Shown here: piece after piece, positions 43,625-52,944 of the stretch | How the letters are laid out: each line of letters starts with the position of its first letter | Position numbering within the stretch: the first letter of the stretch is position 1 | Source: G963663315 sp965116335 | Lineage (GTDB): Bacteria; Pseudomonadota; Gammaproteobacteria; Arenicellales; Poriferihabitantaceae | Direction of reading: 5' to 3' | DNA: 64,000 nt | Assembly (NCBI GenBank): GCA_965116335.1 | Contig: OZ220677.1 | Coordinates: forward strand, 496,001 to 560,000 | Position numbers and translations under genes: made by a program | Notes under the pieces: generated by a model | What the model was told of the DNA's origin: nothing | Seen by the model: the letters and a program-made list of their open reading frames with translations, nothing else | Database searches by the model: none

Positions 43625-44764
43625 ATGAGCCAATCTCGTCGATCACCTGTCGCTGGAGTCATTCTGCTCATCGTTGCCCTGGTGGCCACCTCCTGTACAT
43701 TGATCAAGCCCAGGCCTGCGGGTATTGGAGAGGAGATTGACTGGAGCGAAGTGGACGGTTGGGAAGATGACCGACATGCCCAGGTCTGGCCGGCGCTGCG
43801 AAATAACTGCACCGCTGTAGCGGGCAAACCGGCCTGGCGAGAAATCTGCGCGGCGATGGAGCAACTGCAATCCGATGAAATAAACGACGACAGCGCCCGG
43901 GAGTTTTTTGAAACCTGGTTTGTGCCCCATCGTCTGCACGGTGAAAAAGGTAAGTCCGAGGGATTGATCACGGGTTATTACGAGCCTTTGCTGTTCGGCA
44001 GCAAAACGCCCGATCAACGATTCAGGCACCCGGTCTACCAGCAACCGGATTCACTTCTGACTGTGGATATTAGCAGTCTCTACCCTTCCCTGGAGAATAA
44101 GAGAGTGAGAGGGATGAAAGCGGGCAAGAAAATTATCCCTTTCTATTCACGCCAGCAAATCGAGTCCAACCGCGATTTGCTGGCGGGTAATGAATTGCTC
44201 TGGCTGGATGATCGGGATGATGTGTTTTTCCTGCATATACAGGGTTCAGGCAGAGTGGAGTTACCAGACGGCACACGAGTCGGAGTCGGTTACAGCAACC
44301 AGAATGGCCATCCATACGTCCCTGTTGGCCGGGTTCTGCTGGAGCGGGGAGAACTGGAGCGAGACGAAATCTCGCTGTTCACAATTCGTCAATGGCTGGA
44401 CCAAAACCCGAGCCGGGCCGAGGCCCTGCTCAACGAGAACCCGAGCTATGTTTTCTTCGTCTTGCGCTCCGATACCGAAAACGGACCGATCGGCTCACTG
44501 AATGTACCGTTGACTCCTGAACGAAGTATTGCGATTGATCCGAAAGTGGTCGATCTGGGTACGCCGGTCTGGCTGGAAACCCGTTATCCGGGAGAGCCGG
44601 AGCGTTTGTTCCGACAACTCCTGATCGCCCAGGACACAGGTGGCGCTATTCGCGGCCCACTACGCGCGGATGTATTCTGGGGGCATGGGCAAGCTGCAGA
44701 ACGCGCCGCAGGAGTCATGAAGGAGAGAGGCAGCATGGTCGTCCTGCTGCCAAAATCCGAATAG
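43625..44764 (+). CDS. mltA: Membrane-bound lytic murein transglycosylase A
   Basis: A 379-residue lipoprotein that cleaves peptidoglycan glycan strands to 1,6-anhydro ends at the outer membrane. The signal segment ILLIVALVATSC gives a lipobox Cys near residue 24. The MltA double-psi barrel and the 3D domain with DTGGAIRGPLRADVFWG carry the conserved Asp residues. Length is normal. It is divergent from rpsU and convergent with rnd, with only 3 bases between stops. Confidence 0.94.
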   Translation: MSQSRRSPVAGVILLIVALVATSCTLIKPRPAGIGEEIDWSEVDGWEDDRHAQVWPALRNNCTAVAGKPAWREICAAMEQLQSDEINDDSAREFFETWFVPHRLHGEKGKSEGLITGYYEPLLFGSKTPDQRFRHPVYQQPDSLLTVDISSLYPSLENKRVRGMKAGKKIIPFYSRQQIESNRDLLAGNELLWLDDRDDVFFLHIQGSGRVELPDGTRVGVGYSNQNGHPYVPVGRVLLERGELERDEISLFTIRQWLDQNPSRAEALLNENPSYVFFVLRSDTENGPIGSLNVPLTPERSIAIDPKVVDLGTPVWLETRYPGEPERLFRQLLIAQDTGGAIRGPLRADVFWGHGQAAERAAGVMKERGSMVVLLPKSE

Positions 44765-44767
44765 CGT

Positions 44768-45907
44768 TCAGTCTGACCTTTTGCCGGTCGGGTCGGTCTC
44801 TGCCAGAGAAGCCGCCACGTCGGCCTGCAATTCACGCCCGATCAGGTCATACCGCCATCCCTGTAACAACAGGATGTCGGTATCTCCGGTCACCAGCGCC
44901 TCGACATCACTGCGGTTTGCCAACAGAGACGGACTCATGTTCTCGGCCTGTGCTGTCTTTTTCAGCTTGGTCATGACTTCCTTCGCCTTACGTCGCAACT
45001 CAGGCTCCAATGGACTGTATTTCTTCCAGACCGGGCGAGACCGATCATGGCGGGAACTATCCTGTAAAACACGCAAAATCTCGTCGCCAGACCGCGCCAC
45101 CATCTTTTTGCTGACCGAGTCAATTCTCGCCAGCGCAGTGCGGTCACGCACTCCCTTGAGGCAGATATCCAGCAAGACCTGAGTCGGTAGAACCCACTCA
45201 CGAGGCAGGTTCCTGATCTGTGCCTGGTTTTCTCTCCATATCGCTAACGCCCTGGCATCATGTTGCGCCTTACGCGGCAATCTTGCACCATTTTTCAGTC
45301 TTTTCCACCCATCTTCGGGAGCTATGACAAAATCCCGGTTACCAAACGCTCGCAGACATTCATGGTGATGCCATTGCAGTTTGCCGGCTGTGGCCAGCTG
45401 CTCTTGCAGAAATTCCTGGAGCGGGCGCAGATAGCGGACATCATCCATTGCATACTGCAATTGCTCGTCCGACAACGGCCGTTTCGACCAGTCGGTTCGA
45501 GTCTGGGATTTGGCCAGAGTGACCTGGCAGATGGATTCAACCAGAGAAGCATAGCTGGCCTGTTCGTCGAGACCACAGAAAGAGGCGGCTATCTGGGTGT
45601 CAAAAACATTCACCAGCGGCTGCTTCAGTCTTTGATCGAGAGCTTCCACATCCTGCCTGCCCGAATGCAATATCTTGACGATAGCCGGGTCACCGAACAG
45701 TTGATGTAAAGGCGACAGGTCATCAATCGCCAGCGCATCCACGCAGAATTGATCCGTCCCGGTGCGACACTGAATCAGACACAACAACGGATAGTAGGTC
45801 CTTTCCCGAAGAAATTCGGTGTCGATTCCGAGCCACCGGCTCGCCCTCGCCCGTTCTACTCTGACCTTCAGTTCACTGAATGTATCGACTGGTTTCATTT
45901 TCTGCAT
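44768..45907 (-). CDS. rnd: Ribonuclease D
   Basis: A 379-residue DEDDy 3'-5' exoribonuclease involved in tRNA 3' processing. Exo motif I is WLGIDTEFLRE, motif II HSGRQDVEAL, and motif III YAMDDVRYL with the Tyr-x3-Asp pair. One or two HRDC domains fill about residues 210-370. Length is normal. It is divergent from the downstream membrane-protein gene, with 55 bases between starts. Confidence 0.94.
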   Translation of the reverse strand: MQKMKPVDTFSELKVRVERARASRWLGIDTEFLRERTYYPLLCLIQCRTGTDQFCVDALAIDDLSPLHQLFGDPAIVKILHSGRQDVEALDQRLKQPLVNVFDTQIAASFCGLDEQASYASLVESICQVTLAKSQTRTDWSKRPLSDEQLQYAMDDVRYLRPLQEFLQEQLATAGKLQWHHHECLRAFGNRDFVIAPEDGWKRLKNGARLPRKAQHDARALAIWRENQAQIRNLPREWVLPTQVLLDICLKGVRDRTALARIDSVSKKMVARSGDEILRVLQDSSRHDRSRPVWKKYSPLEPELRRKAKEVMTKLKKTAQAENMSPSLLANRSDVEALVTGDTDILLLQGWRYDLIGRELQADVAASLAETDPTGKRSD

Positions 45908-45962
45908 AAGAGTAATGGTATGATTCGCTACAGTTGGTTATTCCCTGACCGCCATAATCCAG

Positions 45963-46457
45963 ATGCTCCAGACTATTCAGACACTGACACATATCTGCCG
46001 GTTCAAGGCTTATCCCCAGGATTTGCCGACCTCCGGTCGGCTCCTGTTTTATGCCATTATGGCTGCATTTGTTTTGTCGGTGATCCGTACCAGCCTGCTC
46101 AGTGAAGGCTCCGCCCCGATCCTGATCAGTCTGGTACAGATCGTCCTGCTCGCTATCGGTCTGAAAATATTGCTGGTTCTGTTTTTGAAGCGCGAACGAT
46201 GGGTGCAGTCGGCCTCCGCAGTGTTTGGTTGTACGGCACTTCTGATGCTGGCTGCCACGCCACTGCTGATGATAACAGAAACATACAGGATCGATGTCGG
46301 TGTCACCGGCCTGATTCTGGTCGCGATGAATATCTGGAATTTCTCTATTATCGTATTCATATTGCGAGAGGCTCTGGAAATCAACCTGTTGCGGGCATTT
46401 TTCATTACATTCGCATTCGAGATTCTGTCCGCAATCATCCTGCAACAAATGTTTTAG
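45963..46457 (+). CDS. Membrane protein of unknown function
   Basis: 164 residues with about five hydrophobic spans (near 25-45, 51-75, 83-105, 112-134 and 141-161) and short loops, so an inner-membrane protein. I do not recognise a family with confidence; the layout is somewhat like Yip1-type proteins. It precedes mpl by 11 bases, with an AGGGAG ribosome binding site just after its stop, so the two genes form a unit. Confidence 0.7.
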   Translation: MLQTIQTLTHICRFKAYPQDLPTSGRLLFYAIMAAFVLSVIRTSLLSEGSAPILISLVQIVLLAIGLKILLVLFLKRERWVQSASAVFGCTALLMLAATPLLMITETYRIDVGVTGLILVAMNIWNFSIIVFILREALEINLLRAFFITFAFEILSAIILQQMF

Positions 46458-46468
46458 GGAGCGATTGC

Positions 46469-47839
46469 TTGAAGCTGTTTATTGCTGGTATCTGCGGTAC
46501 TTTCATGGCTGGAATAGCCCAGTTGGCTCGCGCCAACGGCCATGACGTGCAGGGTTGCGACGAGCAGGTCTACCCGCCCATGTCCACACTACTTGAGACC
46601 AACGGAATCCGGATACTGGAAGGATACGCCCCGGATCATCTGGAGCCGCAGTATGACCGGATCATTATCGGCAATGCCCTGTCTCGCGGCAATCCACTAA
46701 TCGAAGCGATTCTCGACCAGAAAGCGAATTACCAGTCAGGGCCACAATGGTTGCACGACCATGTACTGCTCGATAAGGAGGTGATCGCAGTGGCTGGCAC
46801 CCACGGCAAATCCACCACATCTTCCATGGTTGCCTGGATACTGCATCGGGCCGGGCGATCACCGGGCTTTCTGATCGGCTGCAAACCGGGCAACTTCCCG
46901 TGCTCCGCGATGATCGGGAAAAGCAACTGGTTCGTTATAGAGGCGGACGAATACGACACGGCATTTTTCGACAAGCGTTCCAAGTTTGTGCATTATCGCC
47001 CAACTATTGCGGTTCTGAACAATCTCGAATTTGATCATGGTGATATTTTCGAGAACCTTGACCAGATCAAAAAACAGTTTCATCATCTGCTCAGAATCAT
47101 TCCCTCACGAGGCTCGGTTGTCGTAAACGGCGATGACCGGAATCTCGATGAGGTATTGCGTATGGGCTGCTGGAGCAATCTGGTTCGGTTCTCAATCCAT
47201 AATGAAGACAGTGCATGGTTCGCCAGGCCGCTGCAACCGGATTGCTCCCGGTTCGAGATTTTCCATCACGGAGTGATCGCAGGTCAGGTCAACTGGCATC
47301 TGATTGGCTACCATAATATGCAAAACGCGCTGGCTGCGGTCGCCGCCTGTGAGCAGTCCGGGATTGATGCGGCAGAGTCCGCAAACGCGCTGGCAGAATT
47401 TGTCGGCGCAGACCGGCGTCTTCAGCTTCTGTTCAGTGATAACCGGGTATTCTTGTATGAAGACTTCGCCCACCATCCGACCGCCATAGAGCGGACACTG
47501 CAAGCGATACGTGCAAGGCACCCGAAACATCGTATTATTGCTGTTCTGGAGCTTCGCTCAAACACCATGAAAAGTGGACAGCATGGGCACAAACTGGGAC
47601 ACTCCCTGAGCGGTTCGGATGAAACCTGGTTATATCGGGCAACCGATCTGAAATGGTGCCCGGAGTCGCTGGAAACCCGGACAGACCTGAAAAGTTTCCA
47701 TACGAAAGATGAGTTACTCACGGCAATAGATTTGTACCCGGATCGAAAACTCGTTATCATCTGCATGAGTAACGGGAGTTTCGACGGAGTTCCGGGTTCA
47801 ATCCGGGAACATTTGTATAACGCACGGGTTCAAACCTGA
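46469..47839 (+). CDS. mpl: UDP-N-acetylmuramate:L-Ala-gamma-D-Glu-meso-DAP ligase
   Basis: Mpl attaches recycled murein tripeptide to UDP-MurNAc in the cytosol. The 456-residue protein has the nucleotide loop GICGTFMAGIAQLAR at the N-terminus, the ATP loop AGTHGKSTTSSM, and the Mur ligase central and C-terminal domains. The frame continues upstream inside the membrane-protein gene, but homology starts at the TTG at 46469, which is preceded by AGGGAG; TTG is therefore the start. Its presence fits the peptidoglycan-recycling repertoire of the window. Confidence 0.93.
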   Translation: MKLFIAGICGTFMAGIAQLARANGHDVQGCDEQVYPPMSTLLETNGIRILEGYAPDHLEPQYDRIIIGNALSRGNPLIEAILDQKANYQSGPQWLHDHVLLDKEVIAVAGTHGKSTTSSMVAWILHRAGRSPGFLIGCKPGNFPCSAMIGKSNWFVIEADEYDTAFFDKRSKFVHYRPTIAVLNNLEFDHGDIFENLDQIKKQFHHLLRIIPSRGSVVVNGDDRNLDEVLRMGCWSNLVRFSIHNEDSAWFARPLQPDCSRFEIFHHGVIAGQVNWHLIGYHNMQNALAAVAACEQSGIDAAESANALAEFVGADRRLQLLFSDNRVFLYEDFAHHPTAIERTLQAIRARHPKHRIIAVLELRSNTMKSGQHGHKLGHSLSGSDETWLYRATDLKWCPESLETRTDLKSFHTKDELLTAIDLYPDRKLVIICMSNGSFDGVPGSIREHLYNARVQT

Positions 47840-47864
47840 CTCGGGCACTGACAGTATACTGGAC

Positions 47865-48542
47865 ATGAACAAAACCAATCTCATAAAGCGAAATATCCTG
47901 ACAACCCTACTCGCCGGTTTTCTCGGTTTAGCCCTGTCCCCGGTCATCGCCCAGGAAGAACCCTTTGTGGAGGGAGAGCACTATCAGTTGCTGGATGAGG
48001 TCCAACCGATTCAAACCGGAGACCGGGTAGAAGTGGCAGAATTGTTCTGGTATCACTGTCCACACTGTTTTCGGCTGGAGCCTTTTCTCGTTGAATGGCA
48101 GAAAAACATGCCGGAGGGAGCGCAATACGTACCGATACCGGCCATACTGAATGATCAATGGGAGTTCGACGCAAGAGCGTATTACACATTCGAGGCACTG
48201 GGATTGATCGACGATCTGCATGGTCGATATTTTTCCGCGATTCACGAGCAACGACTGGACATCCGTACTGCCGAACAACTGGCAGCCTGGGCTGATGAAA
48301 ATGGAGTGGATGGCTCGAAAATCCCGGAAACCTTCGACTCATTCGCAGTACAGAATAAATTGAACTTCTCCTATATCATGTCCCGCAAATACGGAATCAC
48401 CGGAGTGCCGGCAATTATAGTGGATGGGCGTTACAGAACCTCCGTTTCCCAGGCGGGAAGCCATACGAAGTTGATTAAGGTCATCAATTTCCTGATCGGG
48501 GAAGCGGTCCAACTTCGAAACGGCCAGTCATCCTCAGGATAA
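47865..48542 (+). CDS. dsbA: Thiol:disulfide interchange protein DsbA
   Basis: A 225-residue periplasmic oxidase that introduces disulfides into exported proteins. The signal peptide LTTLLAGFLGLALSPVIAQ ends near residue 29. The active site CPHC lies in FWYHCPHCFRLEP, and the cis-Pro loop is GITGVPAIIV. The helical insertion is of normal size. DsbB is not in the window. Confidence 0.94.
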   Translation: MNKTNLIKRNILTTLLAGFLGLALSPVIAQEEPFVEGEHYQLLDEVQPIQTGDRVEVAELFWYHCPHCFRLEPFLVEWQKNMPEGAQYVPIPAILNDQWEFDARAYYTFEALGLIDDLHGRYFSAIHEQRLDIRTAEQLAAWADENGVDGSKIPETFDSFAVQNKLNFSYIMSRKYGITGVPAIIVDGRYRTSVSQAGSHTKLIKVINFLIGEAVQLRNGQSSSG

Positions 48543-48585
48543 AACCGGCCGGTCACGAATCAGCCCCGACTTTTTCGGGTTGTCG

Positions 48586-50109
48586 TCAGTGTTCGCCGCC
48601 CGCCTTGAAATTGAAAACCGCTCCCTGCCGGATGCCGGACGGCCAGCGGGAAGTAATTGTTTTCAACCGGGTGTAAAAACGGACTCCTTCCGGTCCGTGT
48701 ATCGCATGATCCCCGAAAAGCGAGCGTTTCCAGCCACCAAAACTGTGGAACGCCATCGGCACCGGGATCGGCACATTCACCCCGACCATCCCGATTTGTA
48801 TTCTTTCGCTAAAATCCCGGGCAGTATCTCCATCACGGGTAAAAATGGCAACGCCATTGCCATACTCATGGTCGTTGATCATCTGTACCGCTTCTTCATA
48901 GCTTTGCGCCCGGACAACACATAATACCGGACCGAAAATCTCATCGGTATAGATGCTCATCCCGGTTTTGACATGGTCGAAGACAGTCGCTCCGACGAAA
49001 CAGCCATTCTCTGAGCCTTCAATGACTTCATTCCTGCCGTCCCTGACCAGGGTCGCGCCCTCATCAAGTCCCTGATCAATATATTTCTCGATTCTCGCCT
49101 TCGCAGCCGGATTGATTACCGGCCCCATTTCTGTAGACTGATCCGTATACGGGCCGACCTTCAGGCTATCCAGTCTGGGAACCAGTTTCTCAATCAGCGC
49201 GTCCGCCGGCTCGTTCCCGACTGAAACCACCACGGATATCGCCATGCACCGTTCCCCGGCGGAACCATAAGCGGCACCCACCACCGCATCCGTCACCTGC
49301 TCCATGTCAGCGTCCGGCATCACCACCATGTGGTTTTTAGCGCCGCACAGAGCCTGTACCCGTTTGTTCTGCGAGGTTCCGGTCTGGTAGATATATTCCC
49401 CGACTGCGGTAGAGCCGACAAAGCTTACCGCCTGGATACGCGCATCACCAAGCAATGTATCGACGGCTTCCTTATCGCCGTTGACCACATTGAGCACACC
49501 ATCCGGCAATCCGGCCTCGCGCATCAGTTCCGCCAGCCGAAGTGGGCACGAAGGGTCCCGTTCCGAGGGTTTCAGAACAAATGTATTGCCACACGCAATC
49601 GCCAGTGGAAACATCCACATCGGCACCATCGCGGGAAAATTGAATGGAGTGATACCGGCACACACTCCAAGAGGCTGGCGCATACTCCACGAATCCACCC
49701 CACTGGCGACACTGGATGAATACTCCCCTTTCAGCAACTGTGAGACCCCGCAGGAAAATTCAACAACTTCGAGTCCGCGGGTGATTGAGCCTTTGGCATC
49801 ATCCAGGGTTTTTCCGTGTTCACAGGAGACCTGTTCCGCCAGTTCATCCATATTTGACCGAATCAGGTCACGGAAAGCGAACAGAACCCGGGCACGCTGC
49901 CCGGCTGGCGTTGCCGACCATTGCGGGAATGCCTGTTGGGCTACAGTTATCGCGTTTTCCACTTCACTGCGGCTGGCTAACGGCACCTGTTTGGTCACCA
50001 CTCCCAGGGCGGGATTGTAAACATCCCCGAAACGTCCACTGTTGCCATCCACGCGCTTGCCACCGATATAGTGGTGAAGGTTCCGGATTTTGATGGATTC
50101 GTGTTTCAT
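48586..50109 (-). CDS. mmsA: CoA-acylating methylmalonate-semialdehyde dehydrogenase
   Basis: A 507-residue aldehyde dehydrogenase that turns methylmalonate semialdehyde into propionyl-CoA and malonate semialdehyde into acetyl-CoA, in valine, thymine or inositol breakdown. It has ITPFNFPAMVPMWMFP, the cofactor block FVGSTAVGEYIY and the catalytic Cys in GSAGERCMA. The latter two are diagnostic of the MmsA group. It stands alone, with no mmsB or acyl-CoA dehydrogenase next to it. It complements the leucine region as a branched-chain amino acid catabolic enzyme. Confidence 0.93.
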   Translation of the reverse strand: MKHESIKIRNLHHYIGGKRVDGNSGRFGDVYNPALGVVTKQVPLASRSEVENAITVAQQAFPQWSATPAGQRARVLFAFRDLIRSNMDELAEQVSCEHGKTLDDAKGSITRGLEVVEFSCGVSQLLKGEYSSSVASGVDSWSMRQPLGVCAGITPFNFPAMVPMWMFPLAIACGNTFVLKPSERDPSCPLRLAELMREAGLPDGVLNVVNGDKEAVDTLLGDARIQAVSFVGSTAVGEYIYQTGTSQNKRVQALCGAKNHMVVMPDADMEQVTDAVVGAAYGSAGERCMAISVVVSVGNEPADALIEKLVPRLDSLKVGPYTDQSTEMGPVINPAAKARIEKYIDQGLDEGATLVRDGRNEVIEGSENGCFVGATVFDHVKTGMSIYTDEIFGPVLCVVRAQSYEEAVQMINDHEYGNGVAIFTRDGDTARDFSERIQIGMVGVNVPIPVPMAFHSFGGWKRSLFGDHAIHGPEGVRFYTRLKTITSRWPSGIRQGAVFNFKAGGEH

Positions 50110-50188
50110 ATCAATTCCTGTAAAGAGTAGTCAGTTGTCGGGTGAATTTATGTGAATACACAGAAAAACACAATCCGTTTCCGTGCTG

Positions 50189-51376
50189 TCAGAAAACCAG
50201 CCGCTTGAACCAATCCATAATCTGAGACAGAAAAGGTCCTTCCTGATAGGTTTCGGTTACATGCAGGGAGGAGCGCAGCACGGGCTCTCCACCAAATCGT
50301 ACCTGGACCCGGCCTACTGCAGTCCCGCTTTTGATCGGGGCTTCCAGACTATCCGGCAGCTCCAGTGTAACCGATATTTGATCGGCAGTTCCGCTCGGCA
50401 CCTGCACAAAAAGATCCTGCGACACACCGACACTCGCCTGACTTTCCTGCCCCATCCACAAGGGCAATGCCTCGACCGGCTCTCCGGGTCTGTAGACAAA
50501 CGTACCGTCATAAGAATTATATCCATACTGTAGCAGTGACTGCACCTGATTGGCACGGGAGATCCTGTTTTTGGCACCCGTCACAGTGGCAATCAGACGA
50601 ACATCATCCCGCAGCGCGGAACCAATCAGACAATATCCCGCTTTTTTGGTGTACCCGGTCTTGAGTCCGTCTACAGTAGAGTCACGCTCCAGCAGGATAT
50701 TTCTGTTTTGCTGGGTAATATCGTTATAGGTAAACTCCCTTTGGGAATAGTAGTGATACTGCTCCGGGAAACGTCGAATCAAAGACATCGCCAATAATGT
50801 AATGTCCCTGGCCGTAGTATAGTGGTCATCGTCCGGCAGACCGCTGCTATTGGTGAAGCGGCTATTCGTCATACCCAGTTCCGCAGCCTTCCGGTTCATT
50901 CTTGCCGCAAACTCCTCCTCACTTCCGGCAATATGCTCAGCCAGTGCCACGGCTGCGTCATTACCGGACTGAACAATCAGTCCCTGAATCAAATCGCGAA
51001 TGCTGACTCGGGTATCCACCTGAATGAACATTCTGGAGCCACCTGTTTTCCAGGCTTTCTTGCTGACATATACCTTGTCGTCATATCCGATCGTTCCAGC
51101 TTCAAGCGCCTCGAATATCAGAAAGCCGGTCATCAGTTTGGTCAGGCTGGCCGGTTCTATTCTCAAGTCCGCATTTTCGCTCCCCAGTATCCATCCGGTT
51201 TCAAAATCCGCCAGAATCCAGCTGCGGGCACTGATCGAGGGCGCCGGATGCGGAGATTTCACGGACGCTGGAATATCGACCAGAGCGCTGTAGGCCGGTG
51301 AGCAGAGTAGACAGAACGGCAATACAAGCAGTGCCAGCAAGCGCGCAATCAAAAAACTGAAATCGGTAGTGATCAT
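50189..51376 (-). CDS. dacA: D-alanyl-D-alanine carboxypeptidase (PBP5/6 type)
   Basis: A 395-residue class C low-molecular-weight penicillin-binding protein that trims terminal D-Ala from peptidoglycan. The signal peptide is at about 1-30. The active-site motifs are SLTK (SxxK) in PASLTKLMTG, SGN in VQSGNDAAVAL, and KTG in GLKTGYTKKAG. The C-terminal all-beta domain and an amphipathic tail (MDWFKRLVF) anchor it to the inner membrane surface. It lies 12 bases after rlpA, closing the elongation cluster. Confidence 0.95.
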   Translation of the reverse strand: MITTDFSFLIARLLALLVLPFCLLCSPAYSALVDIPASVKSPHPAPSISARSWILADFETGWILGSENADLRIEPASLTKLMTGFLIFEALEAGTIGYDDKVYVSKKAWKTGGSRMFIQVDTRVSIRDLIQGLIVQSGNDAAVALAEHIAGSEEEFAARMNRKAAELGMTNSRFTNSSGLPDDDHYTTARDITLLAMSLIRRFPEQYHYYSQREFTYNDITQQNRNILLERDSTVDGLKTGYTKKAGYCLIGSALRDDVRLIATVTGAKNRISRANQVQSLLQYGYNSYDGTFVYRPGEPVEALPLWMGQESQASVGVSQDLFVQVPSGTADQISVTLELPDSLEAPIKSGTAVGRVQVRFGGEPVLRSSLHVTETYQEGPFLSQIMDWFKRLVF

Positions 51377-51388
51377 ATTAGCAGTCCT

Positions 51389-51928
51389 TTAAGGAGTAAG
51401 AGCCTGGATGCGAACCCGCCCCGTGCCTTTCCGCGCGATTCCCAGTTTATGCGCTGCCGCATACGAAAGATCAATAATCCGGCCATGCAAAAAAGGCCCT
51501 CTGTCGTTGACCTTGACGATGATTCGCTTTTTCGTGTCGAGATTGGTAACGCGAACATAGGTCGGTAGCGGTAGAGTTGGATGCGCCGCCGTCATCTTGA
51601 ACATGTCATAAATCTCGCCGCTGGATGTACGGCGCCCATGAAATTTTTTCCCGTACCATGAAGCAACCCCCTTTTGACTAAAGCCTTTGGCGGACTTCAT
51701 CGGGATATAGCGTTTGCCAAAGACCATGTAGGGATTGTTGCCATACCGGCTGCGGGGTTCACGTCTTACAACAGCATTCGGAATCTTGTCGAAGTCGACG
51801 TTCTTTTCAGGTGGCCCGTCACCACCATAATAGCCGCCAGACGAAGCAGGGCGCTGGATGATGCCACAGGCTGCCAGTGCCAGGCCAAGCACGGCCACGA
51901 CAATCAGGTTTTTCAGGAAGGTGATCAT
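51389..51928 (-). CDS. rlpA: Septal ring lytic transglycosylase RlpA-family lipoprotein (short form)
   Basis: 179 residues from the ATG at 51928, which overlaps the mltB stop (ATGA). The frame is open further upstream, but only this start gives a lipoprotein signal LGLALAAC. The double-psi beta-barrel has the blocks GVASWYGKKFHGRRTSSGE and VKVNDRGPF. RlpA cleaves glycan strands lacking stem peptides at division sites. The C-terminal SPOR domain of the E. coli and Pseudomonas proteins is missing; the protein ends just after the barrel. Confidence 0.9.
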   Translation of the reverse strand: MITFLKNLIVVAVLGLALAACGIIQRPASSGGYYGGDGPPEKNVDFDKIPNAVVRREPRSRYGNNPYMVFGKRYIPMKSAKGFSQKGVASWYGKKFHGRRTSSGEIYDMFKMTAAHPTLPLPTYVRVTNLDTKKRIIVKVNDRGPFLHGRIIDLSYAAAHKLGIARKGTGRVRIQALTP

Positions 51929-52944
51929 TGACCGCTTCTCCTGTCTATCTCTTCGGACAATTCTGCGACCGCCAATGCATAATTGATGCTGTGATTGTAA
52001 CGGGTAATCACATAAAAATTGCGATAACCCACGACACATCGTTTTCCGTTTTTATCATCCAGACAGAACAGCGCGCTCTTTTTGCTGCTGCCTGAGGCAT
52101 CGAACTGCACTCCGGCCTCAATCAGGTCAGTGGTATCATGGATCAATTTGGCCCTTTTGCCGACCAGAGAGGCAGCCGGGTCCGATAACGGCGCGAGCAC
52201 ATCGGAATAGATTTTCTCTCCACGTGTCCAATGATGACCTTTCAGGTAATTGGCAACACTGCCAATCGCATCCTCCAGCTCATTGACCAGATCACGTCGT
52301 CCATTATCATTGAAATCAACCGACCAGGCCTCATAACTGGTCGGCATGAACTGGGGGATTCCGATGGCCCCGGCAAAAGAACCCTGTACCGTCTGCGGGT
52401 CTATTTCTTCCTTCCGGGTTGTATTCAGGAAGGTTCTCAACTCACGAGTAAAAAACTGGCTGCGCCGTGGATAAGCCGCCGACAGTGTAGCCAGACTTTT
52501 CAGCACACTTCGATTACCCATACGGGTGCCGTAATGGGTTTCAATACCGATCACTGCGGCAATTACTGCGGGAGGCACTCCGTATTCCTGAAACGCCCTG
52601 TCCAGAATCGCTTGATTGCGCTCCCGGAACCGCACCCCGTCCGTGATCCGATCCGGGTTTATCAGCAGCTTCCTGTATTTGAACCAGGGCAGGGCTTCAT
52701 ATTGCCGGTCCATCAATGACAGGACTTTTTTATCTATCGAGACACTGCCGAGAATTTCAACCAGTTCATCCCGTGGATAACCATCTTCACCAGACATGAC
52801 TTCTACCAGTTCCTCAAGTGCCGGGTATTCATCAATATCCAGCGCCCATGCATCACCCCATACCCCGTACACAAGCACAAGTACAGGCAACACCAGCCAT
52901 TTGCGGATCATTTTTCCAACAACAGGTAACACAGGATTCTCCAT
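51925..52944 (-). CDS. mltB: Membrane-bound lytic murein transglycosylase B
   Basis: About 339 residues, starting at an ATG that overlaps the rodA stop; the frame continues upstream inside rodA, but homology does not. A signal segment KWLVLPVLVLVYGVWGDAWA lies near the N-terminus. It lacks a lipobox Cys there, so this form may be soluble periplasmic. The catalytic Glu is in VIGIETHYGTRMG, and GAIGIPQFMPTSY is also typical. It cleaves peptidoglycan glycan strands. It is coupled to rodA upstream and rlpA downstream. Confidence 0.93.
   Translation of the reverse strand: MENPVLPVVGKMIRKWLVLPVLVLVYGVWGDAWALDIDEYPALEELVEVMSGEDGYPRDELVEILGSVSIDKKVLSLMDRQYEALPWFKYRKLLINPDRITDGVRFRERNQAILDRAFQEYGVPPAVIAAVIGIETHYGTRMGNRSVLKSLATLSAAYPRRSQFFTRELRTFLNTTRKEEIDPQTVQGSFAGAIGIPQFMPTSYEAWSVDFNDNGRRDLVNELEDAIGSVANYLKGHHWTRGEKIYSDVLAPLSDPAASLVGKRAKLIHDTTDLIEAGVQFDASGSSKKSALFCLDDKNGKRCVVGYRNFYVITRYNHSINYALAVAELSEEIDRRSGQ

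Noticed and set aside
48561..48582. Short hairpin CCCGA-CTTTT-TCGGG between dsbA and mmsA stops as a terminator
   Set aside because: The stem is only 5 bp and no T-run follows, so support is too weak to list it as a feature.
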